Part shown: positions 27,861-36,891 of the stretch, one piece after another
Numbering within the stretch: position 1 is the first letter of the stretch
Layout of the letters: each line of letters opens with the position of its first letter
Assembly (NCBI RefSeq): GCF_900601905.1
Contig: NZ_UWFA01000289.1
Span: forward strand, 1 to 64,000
Source of the DNA: Pseudomonas viridiflava
Lineage (GTDB): Bacteria; Pseudomonadota; Gammaproteobacteria; Pseudomonadales; Pseudomonadaceae
DNA: 64,000 nt
Direction of reading: 5' to 3'
Notes under the pieces: model-generated
Databases searched by the model: none
Told to the model about the DNA's origin: nothing
The model's input: only the letters and a program-made list of their open reading frames with translations
Position numbers and translations under genes: made by a program

Positions 27861-28697
27861 ATGGATTTGCAGCAACAGCTTCTTCGCGCACAGGCCTTCA
27901 AGGCGTTGCATGAGCGCGATCACGCTTTCGTCATTCCCAACCCATGGGACGCAGGCTCGGCCAAGCTGCTGGCGTCCATGGGCTTCGAAGCGCTGGCCAC
28001 CACCAGCGCAGGCCTGGCGTTTACGTTGGGCAGGGCCGATGCCGAGGGCGCGCTGAGCCTTGACGAGTCGCTGGACAACATCAGCGCTATCGTCGCCGCC
28101 ACGGCTTTACCGGTCGCAGCCGATCTGGAGAACTGCTTCGCTGATAGCCCGGAAGATTGTGCGGCAAACCTGCTGGCGGCTGCCCGCACGGGAATAGTGG
28201 GTGGTTCCATCGAAGATGCGACCGGCAAGACCGACCAGCCCATCTACGATTTCGAACTGTCGGTAGCGCGGGTCAAGGCGGCGGCACTCGCCGTGCGCAG
28301 CTTGCCTTTCCCGTTCATGCTCACTGCGCGTGCGGAAAACCTGCTCAATGACCGCATGGATTTCTCCGACACTTTGCGTCGACTTGAGGCTTACGCAGAC
28401 GCAGGGGCGGACGTGCTTTACGCCCCTGGCCTGCGCACTCGTGAGGAAGTCATCGCCGTGGTTCGGGCGGTGGCGCCCAAGCCGGTCAACGTGCTGATGG
28501 GCTTGGGCGGAGTCACGCTGACCGTTGCCGACCTCACTGAGTGTGGCGTCAAGCGCATCAGTGTCGGCTCATCCCTGGCGCGTGCGGCATTCGGCGGGTT
28601 GTATCGCGCCGCTGAAGAAATTCGCAGCGGCGGCACCTTCTCCTACGCCGAGCAAGCGTTGCCCTTTGCGCAACTCAACGCGCTGTTCAAGGATTGA
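27861..28697 (+). CDS. Isocitrate lyase/PEP mutase family protein
   Basis: A 278-residue TIM-barrel enzyme of the PEP mutase/isocitrate lyase superfamily. Seen: VIPNPWDAGSAKLL, TTSAGLAFTLG, the metal-binding stretch VAADLENCFAD, GGSIEDATG and LTARAENLL. The KKCGH loop of isocitrate lyase is absent, so it is not a glyoxylate-bypass enzyme; oxaloacetate decarboxylase or a 2-methylisocitrate-lyase-like C-C lyase are possible. ATG 27861 has AAAGGGAG 9 bases upstream. Substrate is unknown. Confidence 0.8.
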   Translation: MDLQQQLLRAQAFKALHERDHAFVIPNPWDAGSAKLLASMGFEALATTSAGLAFTLGRADAEGALSLDESLDNISAIVAATALPVAADLENCFADSPEDCAANLLAAARTGIVGGSIEDATGKTDQPIYDFELSVARVKAAALAVRSLPFPFMLTARAENLLNDRMDFSDTLRRLEAYADAGADVLYAPGLRTREEVIAVVRAVAPKPVNVLMGLGGVTLTVADLTECGVKRISVGSSLARAAFGGLYRAAEEIRSGGTFSYAEQALPFAQLNALFKD

Positions 28698-28699
28698 GG

Positions 28700-29398
28700 A
28701 TGCGCGGGTCGGTATTTTTCCTGATCTTTCTGGTGCTCTGCGCCGGGGCCGTCGCAGCCGTGTGGCGCGGCTGGATCGACGTGCCTGCGCAATGGAACCC
28801 TTGGGCGCCGCTGGATATCCGGGCCGAAACCAACTTCCTGACCGCCTACAAACTGTCGCGAGTGAAGAGTGACCCGCAGCTCTGCGACCAGGTGCTCGGC
28901 TCGTCAGATCTGCGCTTCAGTCATCAGGCCGACAGTGCGCCGTCCGCCGACTGCCCGCTCAGCAATGTGCTGCGGGTGCAGGGCAGTGAGGTGGCGCTGA
29001 GCAGCAGCTTTCTCGCCAGTTGTCCGTTGGCGGTGGCTTACGCGCTGTTTGAGATTCACACCCTGCAGCCGACCGCCGAGGCGGTGTTTGGCCAGCGAGT
29101 GGCGCGCATCGATCATCTGGGCAGTTTTGCCTGTCGCAATGTGTATGGCCGCAGCAGCGGACGCTTGAGCCAGCATGCCAGTGCCAATGCGCTGGACATC
29201 GCCGGTTTTCGGCTGGCTGACGGGCAGCGGATCAATTTGCTGAGAGACTGGAGCGACAGCGGCGACAAGGGTCGCTTCCTGCGCGAGATTCGCGACGGTG
29301 CCTGCAAGCAGTTCAATACGGTGCTGGGCCCGGACTACAACGCCGCGCACCAGAATCACTTCCATCTGGATATGGGCGCCTGGCGGGTGTGTCGGTGA
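28700..29398 (+). CDS. Extensin-like C-terminal domain protein
   Basis: Membrane-anchored or periplasmic protein: the N-terminal hydrophobic segment (FFLIFLVLCAGAVAAVW) is followed by a Cys-containing domain ending in a peptidase-like core, SQHASANALDIAGFRL and HQNHFHLDMGAWRVC. The His/Asp/His pattern resembles metal-binding D-Ala-D-Ala carboxypeptidases of the VanY/LAS type, so a peptidoglycan role is plausible but unproven. ATG 28700 is used; a TTG two codons earlier overlaps the upstream stop. It lies 2 nt after the PEP-mutase-family gene and is probably co-transcribed with it. Confidence 0.78.
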   Translation: MRGSVFFLIFLVLCAGAVAAVWRGWIDVPAQWNPWAPLDIRAETNFLTAYKLSRVKSDPQLCDQVLGSSDLRFSHQADSAPSADCPLSNVLRVQGSEVALSSSFLASCPLAVAYALFEIHTLQPTAEAVFGQRVARIDHLGSFACRNVYGRSSGRLSQHASANALDIAGFRLADGQRINLLRDWSDSGDKGRFLREIRDGACKQFNTVLGPDYNAAHQNHFHLDMGAWRVCR

Positions 29399-29458
29399 AG
29401 TCGATTTGAAATGCAGACCCTGTGAGAGTCGCATTCCCGACGGTTTCGGTTTTGAGCC

Positions 29459-30082
29459 TCAAGCCGCCATGCGCAGGTTCTGCAGAATGATCGGGCGTGC
29501 CCAGCCGGTGTCGTAGTTCAGGGCGCGTTGCTGGGCGACGAGTGTGTCGTCATCCAGGGGCAGGGCAGGCTTGTCGGCCAGGTCCCATTCGAACTCGGCG
29601 ATCGGCAGGTGCAGTGGACGAGGTTGTGGGCCTGGGCCCGGAACGACGCTGTCGTCGTAAGGATTGAGTACGTTCGGGCGCACCCACTGGCTGTCGAATT
29701 CCAGATTGCGCTGTTGGGCAATCATTTCGCCAAGGCTGAACGGTTCGTTCGGTGGTGGCAGCAAATCCAGTTCGAATTCGGCAATCGGCAAGAACAGAGG
29801 CACCGCAGGCACACGCGGCATGTCCTCTACCGGGCAGGCGCGCTGTTCGACGATCTTGCCCAGAGTGCGCGCACCGGCAACCGGCTCGCCAGTGACCACA
29901 TCGGTGGCTACGGCGCTTTCATGTACCGGTTCAGGCGGGTTGTCGCGCAGTTGTTCAGCCATCACACGGGCAAACGCATCGGACCAGATCTGGGTGACGC
30001 CACCCAATGCCTGGCTGTTACGCAGGGTAAAATCACCTGCGTGCGTTAGATAACCTATGGATGAATGCTGAATGTCTGACAT
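29459..30082 (-). CDS. Internally repeated protein of unknown function
   Basis: A 207-residue protein without signal peptide or membrane segment. Its C-terminal half contains two ~60-residue repeats, starting at LPIAEFELDL (98-107) and LPIAEFEWDL (159-168), each followed by an (I/V)AQQR...(D)xxW(V/A)RP block. A weaker third copy (KIVEQRACPVEDMP) precedes them. The protein is acidic and Pro-rich. The ATG at 30082 is chosen over an upstream TTG at 30112; neither has a strong ribosome-binding site. It is divergent from rsmJ, as I recall for PA3682/PA3680. Function not recognised. Confidence 0.68.
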   Translation of the reverse strand: MSDIQHSSIGYLTHAGDFTLRNSQALGGVTQIWSDAFARVMAEQLRDNPPEPVHESAVATDVVTGEPVAGARTLGKIVEQRACPVEDMPRVPAVPLFLPIAEFELDLLPPPNEPFSLGEMIAQQRNLEFDSQWVRPNVLNPYDDSVVPGPGPQPRPLHLPIAEFEWDLADKPALPLDDDTLVAQQRALNYDTGWARPIILQNLRMAA

Positions 30083-30178
30083 ATCGATCGATACACGTCG
30101 TAGGTCTGGCAAAATGCCTGATACTTCTTTATCGGCAGACTTCGCCGATCATTAATACTTTTTGAGCGTGTGGACACA

Positions 30179-30958
30179 ATGAGTGAGCAACCAGCGGGCA
30201 GCCGCATCCGGGTCGAAGCCCTCAGCAGCGAGGATCAGGAACCCGCCGCGCAATGGGCCCAGCGTCTGACGCTGCCGTTGCAGGATGCCGAAGCCGATTT
30301 CGCCCTGCAGGTGACCGGCCAGGGCCTGCAACTGCAGCAACTGGGTGACGATGCCCCGGGCCCGGTTCGGGTTGATTTCGTAGAGGGCGCGGTGGCGCAT
30401 CGACGTCTGTTCGGCGGGGGCAGTGGGCAAATGATTGCCAAAGCCGTGGGCATCCAACCTGGCGTGCGGCCTTCGGTGCTGGATGCTACGGCGGGTCTGG
30501 GCAAGGATGCGTTTGTGCTCGCCAGTCTGGGTTGCCAGATGAGCCTGATCGAACGCCAGCCGATCATTGCCGCGCTGCTGGAGGACGGGCTTGCACGCGG
30601 ACGTCAGGACCGGGAAGTCGGTTCGATCATCAGCCAGATGCGTTTGCTGACCGGCAATTCCATCGAGTTGATTCGCCGCTGGGAAGGCGAGCCGCCGCAG
30701 GTCATCTATCTGGACCCGATGTTCCCGCACCGCGAGAAAACCGCGCTGGTGAAAAAGGAAATGCGCTTGTTCCGGCCATTGGTGGGCGACGACATGGATG
30801 CCCCTGCATTGCTGGAAGCCGCCCTGGCCCTGGCGACCCATCGCGTGGTGGTCAAACGCCCGCGCAAAGCCCCTTGCATCGAAGGCCCCAAGCCGAGTTA
30901 TGCACTGGACGGCAAATCCAGCCGCTATGACATCTACCCGAAGAAGGCGTTGAAGTAG
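30179..30958 (+). CDS. rsmJ: RsmJ, 16S rRNA (guanine-1516-N2) methyltransferase
   Basis: SAM-dependent methyltransferase that makes m2G1516 in 16S rRNA. The 259-residue protein has motif [19 protein letters not shown], the acidic motif [16 protein letters not shown] and the catalytic [11 protein letters not shown], all characteristic of the RsmJ (YhiQ) family. The start could be ATG 30179 or the in-frame GTG at 30170; the first has slightly better spacing from a GAG at 30164. It is followed by a REP element and the convergent mexL-like gene. Confidence 0.92.
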   Translation: MSEQPAGSRIRVEALSSEDQEPAAQWAQRLTLPLQDAEADFALQVTGQGLQLQQLGDDAPGPVRVDFVEGAVAHRRLFGGGSGQMIAKAVGIQPGVRPSVLDATAGLGKDAFVLASLGCQMSLIERQPIIAALLEDGLARGRQDREVGSIISQMRLLTGNSIELIRRWEGEPPQVIYLDPMFPHREKTALVKKEMRLFRPLVGDDMDAPALLEAALALATHRVVVKRPRKAPCIEGPKPSYALDGKSSRYDIYPKKALK

Positions 30959-30971
30959 CTGCTATTTACCT

Positions 30972-31054
30972 GTGGGACCGGCTTTAGCCGGGAAGAGGTA
31001 CAGCCACTGTTGAAGGTGGTCTGAAACCGCCTTCCCGGCTAAAGCCGGTCCCAC
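30972..31054. repeat. REP doublet, second family
   Basis: GTGGGACCGGCTTTAGCCGG at the left end and its exact reverse complement at the right end, with about 40 bp between. This is the best preserved copy of the second family. It separates convergent rsmJ and the mexL-like gene and could act as a bidirectional transcript end. Confidence 0.9.
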
Positions 31055-31073
31055 GACGAGCAAGTGCGCATCA

Positions 31074-31709
31074 TCAAACCCCGTAAGCCCGCATAAACAA
31101 TCCCACGACTTCCTGCACATGGGCTTCGGCCGTGGCCGCGTCTGGCATTTCCCCACAGCCCACCAGCAGACGAAAGTTGCACACGCCCTTGATCAGGCTC
31201 AGGAAATGCTCAGCGGCGTTCCCGGCCGAATCAACGCGCAGCTGTCCGGTTTGCTGCAGACGGCTCAACAAACGCTCGGTCTCCAGCAAAATGCGCTGCG
31301 GGCCCGCCTCAAAAAAAATCTGTGACAGCTTCGGGTCCTGCGTGCCCAGCGTCACCATCAAGCGATGCAGCTCAATGGATTCCGGGCTGTTGATCAGCGT
31401 CTGAAAACCTCGCGCAACATTGAGCAACAAGGTTTGTGCGGGCAAGTCCCGGTTCAATTCATCGAACAGCGCGGGCATCTGCTCCTCACAGCGGGCAACC
31501 ACGGCGGCGGAAAACAGCGTCTCTTTATCAGTGAAGTGGCTATAGACCGTGAGCTTGGAGACACCGGCCTCCGCGGCGACCGCGTCCATGCTGGTGCTGG
31601 CGTAGCCATTGCGCACGAACAGCTCTTTGGCCGCGTCGAGGATGGCCAGACGCTTGGCCGGATCTTTGGGGCGGCCGGGGCCAGAAGAGGTTACAGAGCT
31701 ATCAGGCAT
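31074..31709 (-). CDS. mexL: MexL-type TetR repressor
   Basis: Predicted repressor of the divergent mexJK-like operon. From ATG 31709 it has 211 residues; the HTH is AILDAAKELFVRNGYASTSM followed by AVAAEAGVSKLTVYSHFTDK. The C-terminal domain is of the AcrR-like type. Length, divergent placement and gene order (rsmJ then mexL-mexJK) match P. aeruginosa PA3678. An in-frame TTG three codons upstream is a possible alternative. The ligand is not evident. Confidence 0.8.
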   Translation of the reverse strand: MPDSSVTSSGPGRPKDPAKRLAILDAAKELFVRNGYASTSMDAVAAEAGVSKLTVYSHFTDKETLFSAAVVARCEEQMPALFDELNRDLPAQTLLLNVARGFQTLINSPESIELHRLMVTLGTQDPKLSQIFFEAGPQRILLETERLLSRLQQTGQLRVDSAGNAAEHFLSLIKGVCNFRLLVGCGEMPDAATAEAHVQEVVGLFMRAYGV

Positions 31710-31722
31710 GTTCGTCAAATAA

Positions 31723-31765
31723 TGTACTGGTCAGTTTGGTAATTTTTAATATACTCGCCAGTACA
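31723..31765. promoter_or_regulatory. Putative operator between mexL and mexJ
   Basis: TGTACTGG (31723-31730) and CCAGTACA (31758-31765) are exact inverted copies 27 bp apart in the 90-bp divergent gap. The AT-rich stretch TTTTTAATATAC between them is a likely promoter core. An autoregulatory MexL site is the natural reading; binding is not shown. Confidence 0.5.
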
Positions 31766-31799
31766 AATATTCCAAGCATCATTTGCGAAGGGCTCCACC

Positions 31800-32900
31800 A
31801 TGTTGCGCAAATTTCTGTGCCTCGTTCCGCCGTTGGGTCTGATTTCGTTGCTCGCTGCCTGTGGACAGGAGCCAACCGCCGTGACTGCCCTTCGTCCGGC
31901 AATGGTGATTCAGCCGCTACCTTCTTCGCAATCCAGTGACAGCTACCCCGGCGAGGTCCGCGCTCGATTCGAGCCTGAGCTGGCTTTCCGAATCGGCGGC
32001 AAAGTCACCAGGCGGCTGGTAGAAGAGGGGCAGCGGGTCAAGGCCAACCAGCCTCTGGCGGAGCTGGACGCCCAGGATGTGCGCCTGCAACTGGATGCGA
32101 CGCGTGCTCAGGTGGCTGCCGCCGAAGCCAATCTGCAATTGGTGCGCTCCGAGCGTGATCGCTACAAGACTCTGATGGAGCGGCAGATGGTCAGCCGTTC
32201 GCAATTCGACAACGCCGAAAACCTCTATCGTTCCGGCGAAGCGCGGCTCAAGCAGATCAAGGCCGAGCTGACAGTCGCGGACAACCAGACCAGCTATACC
32301 GTTTTGCGCGCCCCTCAGGATGGCGTGGTGGCCAAGCGCTCGGTTGAAGTGGGCCAGGTGGTGGCCGCCGGACAAACCGTGTTCACCCTGGCGGCCGACG
32401 GTGAGCGCGAAGTGCTGATCAGCCTGCCGGAACACAACTTTTCCCGCTTCAAGGTTGGCCAGCCGGTGACTGTGGAGCTGTGGACCCAGCGTGAACAACG
32501 CTTCCCGGGCCGCATCCGCGAACTGTCGCCGGCTGCCGACCCGCGCTCCAGGACGTTCGCCGCACGCATTGCCTTTGCCGCCGGACAAGTCCCCGCCGAT
32601 CTGGGCCAGAGCGCTCGTGTATTCATCGCGGCTGACCATGCGGTCCCGCTGTCGGTGCCCTTGTCCGCAGTCACCGCCGAAAACGGTGGCGGCTATGTTT
32701 GGCGGGTGAGTGCCGGTAACACCCTCAAGCGCGTGCCGGTCAAGCTCGGTCCTTATGGTCAGGAGTCCGTGCCGGTGCTCGAAGGGCTCGCCGCCAGTGA
32801 CTGGATCGTCGCCGCCGGGGTGCACGTGCTGCATGAGGGCGAGCAGATACGCCCCGTGGATCGCGAGAACCGTGCTGTCAAACTGGCTGCCAAGGAGTAA
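31800..32900 (+). CDS. mexJ: MexJ-type RND efflux periplasmic adaptor
   Basis: Membrane fusion protein linking the inner-membrane pump to an outer-membrane channel. It is a lipoprotein (lipobox LAAC, Cys21) of 366 residues, with the barrel-sandwich halves (YPGEVRARFEPELAFRIGGK and APQDGVVAKRSVEVGQVV), an alpha hairpin between them (about 90-155), and C-terminal beta-barrel domains. Length matches MexJ of P. aeruginosa (about 367). The pump gene follows after 6 nt. The symbol rests on gene order plus size; other RND families are possible. Confidence 0.78.
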   Translation: MLRKFLCLVPPLGLISLLAACGQEPTAVTALRPAMVIQPLPSSQSSDSYPGEVRARFEPELAFRIGGKVTRRLVEEGQRVKANQPLAELDAQDVRLQLDATRAQVAAAEANLQLVRSERDRYKTLMERQMVSRSQFDNAENLYRSGEARLKQIKAELTVADNQTSYTVLRAPQDGVVAKRSVEVGQVVAAGQTVFTLAADGEREVLISLPEHNFSRFKVGQPVTVELWTQREQRFPGRIRELSPAADPRSRTFAARIAFAAGQVPADLGQSARVFIAADHAVPLSVPLSAVTAENGGGYVWRVSAGNTLKRVPVKLGPYGQESVPVLEGLAASDWIVAAGVHVLHEGEQIRPVDRENRAVKLAAKE

Positions 32901-32906
32901 GCACGG

Positions 32907-35900
32907 ATGCGATTCAATCTCTCCGAATGGGCATTGCGCAATCGGCAAATCGTCCTGTACCTGATGATTATTCTGGCGGTGGTTGGTGCGTTGTCCTACA
33001 CCAAGCTGGGGCAAAGCGAAGACCCGCCATTCACCTTCAAAGCCATGGTCATCCGCACCTTGTGGCCGGGTGCGAGCGCCGAGGAAGTGGCACGGCAGGT
33101 CACCGATCGCATTGAAAAGAAGCTGATGGAAACCGGTGACTACGATCGTATCGTATCGTTTTCCCGGCCGGGCGAATCCCAAGTGACGTTTATCGCCCGG
33201 GACTCGATCTTTTCCTCCTATCTGCCCGAGCTGTTCTATCAGATCCGGAAAAAGGTCGGCGATATTCGCCAGACCTTGCCGGTTGGTGTACAGGGACCGT
33301 TTTTCAACGATGAGTTCGGTACCACCTTTGGCAACATCTATGCCTTGAGCGGCAAAGGCTTCGACTACGCCGTGCTCAAGGACTACGCCGACCGCATCCA
33401 GTTGCAGCTGCAACGGATCAACGACGTGGGCAAGGTCGAGCTGATCGGTTTGCAGGACGAGAAGATCTGGATAGAACTGTCCAACGTCAAGCTGGCGACC
33501 CTGGGGCTGCCGATGCAGGCCGTGCAGCAAGCGCTTGAAGCGCAGAACGCTGTCTCGGCCACCAGCTTTTTTGAAACCTCCAGCGAACGGGTTCAACTGC
33601 GGGTCAGCGGCCGTTTCCAGACCGTGGACGAGATTCGCGAGTTTCCCATCCGCGTGGGTGATCGAACCCTGCGCATCCGTGATCTGGCTGAAGTGCATCG
33701 TGGCTTCAATGATCCGCCTGCGCCGCGCATGCGCTTTATGGGCGAAGACGCGATTGGCCTGGCGGTGGCCATGAAGCCCGGTGGCGACATCCTGATTCTG
33801 GGCAAGGCGCTGGAAACCGAATTTGCCCGCCTGCAGAAGAACCTGCCCGCCGGGATGGAGTTGCGCAAAGTATCCGATCAGCCGGCGGCGGTAAAAACCG
33901 GGGTCGGAGAGTTTGTTCAGGTGTTGGCCGAGGCGCTGGGCATCGTGCTGCTGGTGAGCTTTTTCTCCCTGGGCGTGCGCACCGGCATGGTGGTGGCGCT
34001 GGCGATTCCGCTGGTGCTGGCCATGACCTTTGCCTGCATGTACTACCTGGGCATCGGCCTGCACAAGATTTCCCTCGGCGCGCTGGTGCTGGCGTTGGGG
34101 CTACTGGTGGACGACGCGATCATTGCCGTGGAGATGATGGCGATCAAGATGGAGCAGGGTTACGACCGGCTGCGGGCAGCCAGCTTTGCCTGGACCAGCA
34201 CGGCCTTCCCGATGCTGACCGGCACCTTGATCACCGCAGCAGGCTTTCTGCCCATCGCCACTGCCCAGTCCAGTACCGGCGAATATACCCGCTCGATCTT
34301 TCAGGTGGTGACCATCGCGCTGCTCGCCTCCTGGGTGGCGGCGGTCGTATTCGTGCCGTATCTGGGCGAGCGGTTATTGCCGGATCTGGCGAAAATCCAT
34401 GCAGCAAAACATGGCTCGGCCAATGGCGTGTTCGACCCGCATGGCACGCCGTTCTATCAGCGTGTACGGCGTGTGGTCGGCTGGTGCGTACGGCGGCGCA
34501 AAACAGTGATTGTCGCGACCGTGGCCTTGTTTGTGCTGTCGGTGGTGATGTTCAAGTTCGTGCCGCAACAGTTCTTCCCGGCCTCCGGACGGCTGGAGTT
34601 GATGGTTGATCTGAAGCTTACTGAAGGCGCGTCGCTCAATAACACCGCTGAACAGGTCAAGCGCCTGGAGCAGATGCTCAAAGATCATCCGGGTATCGAC
34701 AATTACGTGTCGTATGTCGGTACCGGCTCGCCGCGTTTCTATCTGCCGCTCGATCAGCAGCTTCCGGCGACTAGCTTCGCCCAGTTTGTCGTGCTGGCCA
34801 AAACCATCGAGGACCGCGAAGCGCTGCGCACCTGGTTGATCAGCAGCCTCAACGAGCAATTCCCGACCCTGCGCTCGCGGGTCACGCGCCTGGAAAACGG
34901 CCCGCCGGTTGGCTACCCGGTGCAGTTTCGGGTAACCGGGGAGCACATCGATGAAGTCCGCGCGCTGGCCCGCAAGGTGGCGGCCAAGGTGCGGGAAAAC
35001 CCGCATGTTTCCAATGTTCATCTGGATTGGGAAGAGCCGAGCAAGGTGGTGTTTCTCAATCTTGATCAGGACCGTGCGCGCGCCCTGGGCGTCACCACTG
35101 CCGAGTTGTCGAGGTTCCTGCAGCGCTCGCTGACCGGGTCCAGTGTCAGCCAGTACCGCGAAGATGACGAGCTGATCGAGATTCTGCTGCGTGGCACTCC
35201 TGACGAGCGCCAGCAACTGGGCGCGCTGACGAGTCTGGCGGTACCCACTGAGAACGGCACCAGCGTGGCGCTGTCGCAGGTGGCGACTCTGGAATACGGC
35301 TTCGAAGAAGGTGTGATCTGGCACCGCAACCGGCTGCCCAACGTGACCATTCGCGCCGACATCTATGGCAAGGAGCAGCCCGCGACGCTGGTGCAGCAAA
35401 TCCTGCCCACGTTGTCGGCGGTACGTGACGAGTTGCCCGATGGCTATCTGCTGGAGGTGGGCGGCACCGTCGAAGATGCGGCGCGCGGGCAGAATTCAGT
35501 GAAGGCCGGGGTGCCGTTGTTCATCGTTGTCGTCCTCACGTTGCTGATGCTGCAACTGCGCAGTTTTTCCCGAATGTTCATGGTGTTTCTCACCGCACCA
35601 TTGGGCTTGATCGGCGTCACCCTGTTCCTGCTGGTGTTCAATCAGCCGTTCGGCTTTGTGGCGATGCTCGGCACCATCGCCTTGTCCGGGATGATCATGC
35701 GCAACTCAGTGATTCTGGTGGACCAGATCGAACAGGATATTGCTGGTGGGATGGATCAGTGGTCGGCGATCATCGAAGCCACCGTGCGGCGCTTTCGACC
35801 CATTGTGCTGACCGCGCTGGCGGCGGTGCTGGCGATGATCCCGCTGTCACGCAGCGTGTTCTTCGGCCCGATGGCGGTGGCGATCATGGGCGGGCTGATC

Positions 35901-35975
35901 GTGGCGACGGCGCTGACACTGCTTTTTCTGCCAGCGCTGTATGCGGCGTGGTTCAGGGTGAAGAGGGTGGAGTAG
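32907..35975 (+). CDS. mexK: MexK-type RND efflux transporter
   Basis: Proton-driven inner-membrane pump of 1022 residues with the RND layout: TM1 near the N-terminus (QIVLYLMIILAVVGALSYTK), a large periplasmic loop, a TM2-6 bundle with LALGLLVDDAIIAVEMM in TM4, a second periplasmic loop and TM8-12 (LIGVTLFLLVFNQPFGFVAM). The paired Asp in LVDDAI is the expected proton-relay site. Substrates cannot be read from sequence; in P. aeruginosa MexJK exports triclosan and erythromycin with different outer-membrane partners. No outer-membrane channel gene is in the operon. Confidence 0.82.
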   Translation: MRFNLSEWALRNRQIVLYLMIILAVVGALSYTKLGQSEDPPFTFKAMVIRTLWPGASAEEVARQVTDRIEKKLMETGDYDRIVSFSRPGESQVTFIARDSIFSSYLPELFYQIRKKVGDIRQTLPVGVQGPFFNDEFGTTFGNIYALSGKGFDYAVLKDYADRIQLQLQRINDVGKVELIGLQDEKIWIELSNVKLATLGLPMQAVQQALEAQNAVSATSFFETSSERVQLRVSGRFQTVDEIREFPIRVGDRTLRIRDLAEVHRGFNDPPAPRMRFMGEDAIGLAVAMKPGGDILILGKALETEFARLQKNLPAGMELRKVSDQPAAVKTGVGEFVQVLAEALGIVLLVSFFSLGVRTGMVVALAIPLVLAMTFACMYYLGIGLHKISLGALVLALGLLVDDAIIAVEMMAIKMEQGYDRLRAASFAWTSTAFPMLTGTLITAAGFLPIATAQSSTGEYTRSIFQVVTIALLASWVAAVVFVPYLGERLLPDLAKIHAAKHGSANGVFDPHGTPFYQRVRRVVGWCVRRRKTVIVATVALFVLSVVMFKFVPQQFFPASGRLELMVDLKLTEGASLNNTAEQVKRLEQMLKDHPGIDNYVSYVGTGSPRFYLPLDQQLPATSFAQFVVLAKTIEDREALRTWLISSLNEQFPTLRSRVTRLENGPPVGYPVQFRVTGEHIDEVRALARKVAAKVRENPHVSNVHLDWEEPSKVVFLNLDQDRARALGVTTAELSRFLQRSLTGSSVSQYREDDELIEILLRGTPDERQQLGALTSLAVPTENGTSVALSQVATLEYGFEEGVIWHRNRLPNVTIRADIYGKEQPATLVQQILPTLSAVRDELPDGYLLEVGGTVEDAARGQNSVKAGVPLFIVVVLTLLMLQLRSFSRMFMVFLTAPLGLIGVTLFLLVFNQPFGFVAMLGTIALSGMIMRNSVILVDQIEQDIAGGMDQWSAIIEATVRRFRPIVLTALAAVLAMIPLSRSVFFGPMAVAIMGGLIVATALTLLFLPALYAAWFRVKRVE

Positions 35976-36003
35976 GGGTGGGTCTGTGATTGGCGCAGGA
36001 CCC

Positions 36004-36093
36004 GTGGGAGCGAGCTTGCTCGCGAATAGGCCGGTACATTCGGCAGATCAGTGGCGCCTGACCGATTGCATTCGCGAGCAAGCTCGCTCCCAC
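36004..36093. repeat. REP doublet
   Basis: GTGGGAGCGAGCTTGCTCGC at the left, its reverse complement at the right, first family. It separates mexK from the convergent DUF4197 gene. Confidence 0.9.
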
Positions 36094-36118
36094 AGAGGGG
36101 GTGGGTTCCAACGCCTGG

Positions 36119-36808
36119 TTACAACGCCCCAAACACCTTCTTCGCCAGGCTGGTAGCCGCCGCTGCCGGGTTGGCGCGCAGGGTTTCTTCCTGTTTGGCG
36201 ATCATTTCGAACAAGCCGTTGAGCGCCTGCTCAGTTACATAGCCCTCGATGTTCGAGCTTTTCGCATCCAGCACACCCAGCGTCGCCGCCTGGCCGGCGA
36301 AGGCGTTGTATTTCTGCGCCAGGCCCACTTTGTCTGTGGCTTGCTTGATGATTGGCAGGAACTTCACGCGGATCTGTTCACGGCTGCTGGAGCTCAAGTA
36401 CTGGGTCGCTGAGTCCTTGCCGCCACTGAGAATCCCTTTGGCATCCGCCACACTCATCTTCTTCACTGCATCCACCAACAATGCCTGCGCTTGAGGCATG
36501 GCGGCTTCGGCGGCCTTGTTCATACCGGTTTCCAGCTGGTCGACCTGATCGCCCATGCCGAACTGCTTCATCTTCTTCGCCACTTTACCCAGCTTGCCCG
36601 GGAGCTCGATGCGCACGTCCTGATTGTTGTTGAAGCCACCCGGAGCGCCCAGTTGCTTGACCGCAATCTGCGCGCCCTGAGTGAGCGCATCCTTCATGCC
36701 TGTGGTGGCATCTGACTGCGACAGATCGCCCAGCGACACTGCCAATACGTTGCTCGACAGGAGCAGACCGGCGCACAGGCTGGCGAAGGTAAACGGAAGA
36801 CGAAGCAT
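36119..36808 (-). CDS. DUF4197 family exported protein
   Basis: A 229-residue periplasmic protein with signal peptide MLRLPFTFASLCAGLLLSS (cleavage near VLA-VS). The mature part is helical and matches DUF4197 in pattern: GMKDALTQGAQIAVKQLGAP, MPQAQALLVDAVKKMSVADA and the C-terminal GLFEMIAKQEETLRANP. Function is unknown. ATG 36808 has AAGGA eight bases upstream; an ATG three codons earlier overlaps that site and is less likely. Confidence 0.82.
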   Translation of the reverse strand: MLRLPFTFASLCAGLLLSSNVLAVSLGDLSQSDATTGMKDALTQGAQIAVKQLGAPGGFNNNQDVRIELPGKLGKVAKKMKQFGMGDQVDQLETGMNKAAEAAMPQAQALLVDAVKKMSVADAKGILSGGKDSATQYLSSSSREQIRVKFLPIIKQATDKVGLAQKYNAFAGQAATLGVLDAKSSNIEGYVTEQALNGLFEMIAKQEETLRANPAAAATSLAKKVFGAL

Positions 36809-36891
36809 AAAAAGCATCCTTATCTTTTGACTTGATTCGAAGAGCGCGTCGAGCCGAACCTCGGCGCGCTGTGGGTAGAGCCTATCAGTGA

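Noticed and set aside
31917..34064. Reverse ORF of 715 codons opposite mexJ and mexK
   Set aside because: His/Gln-rich antisense product with no signal or domain; both sense genes are complete RND components.
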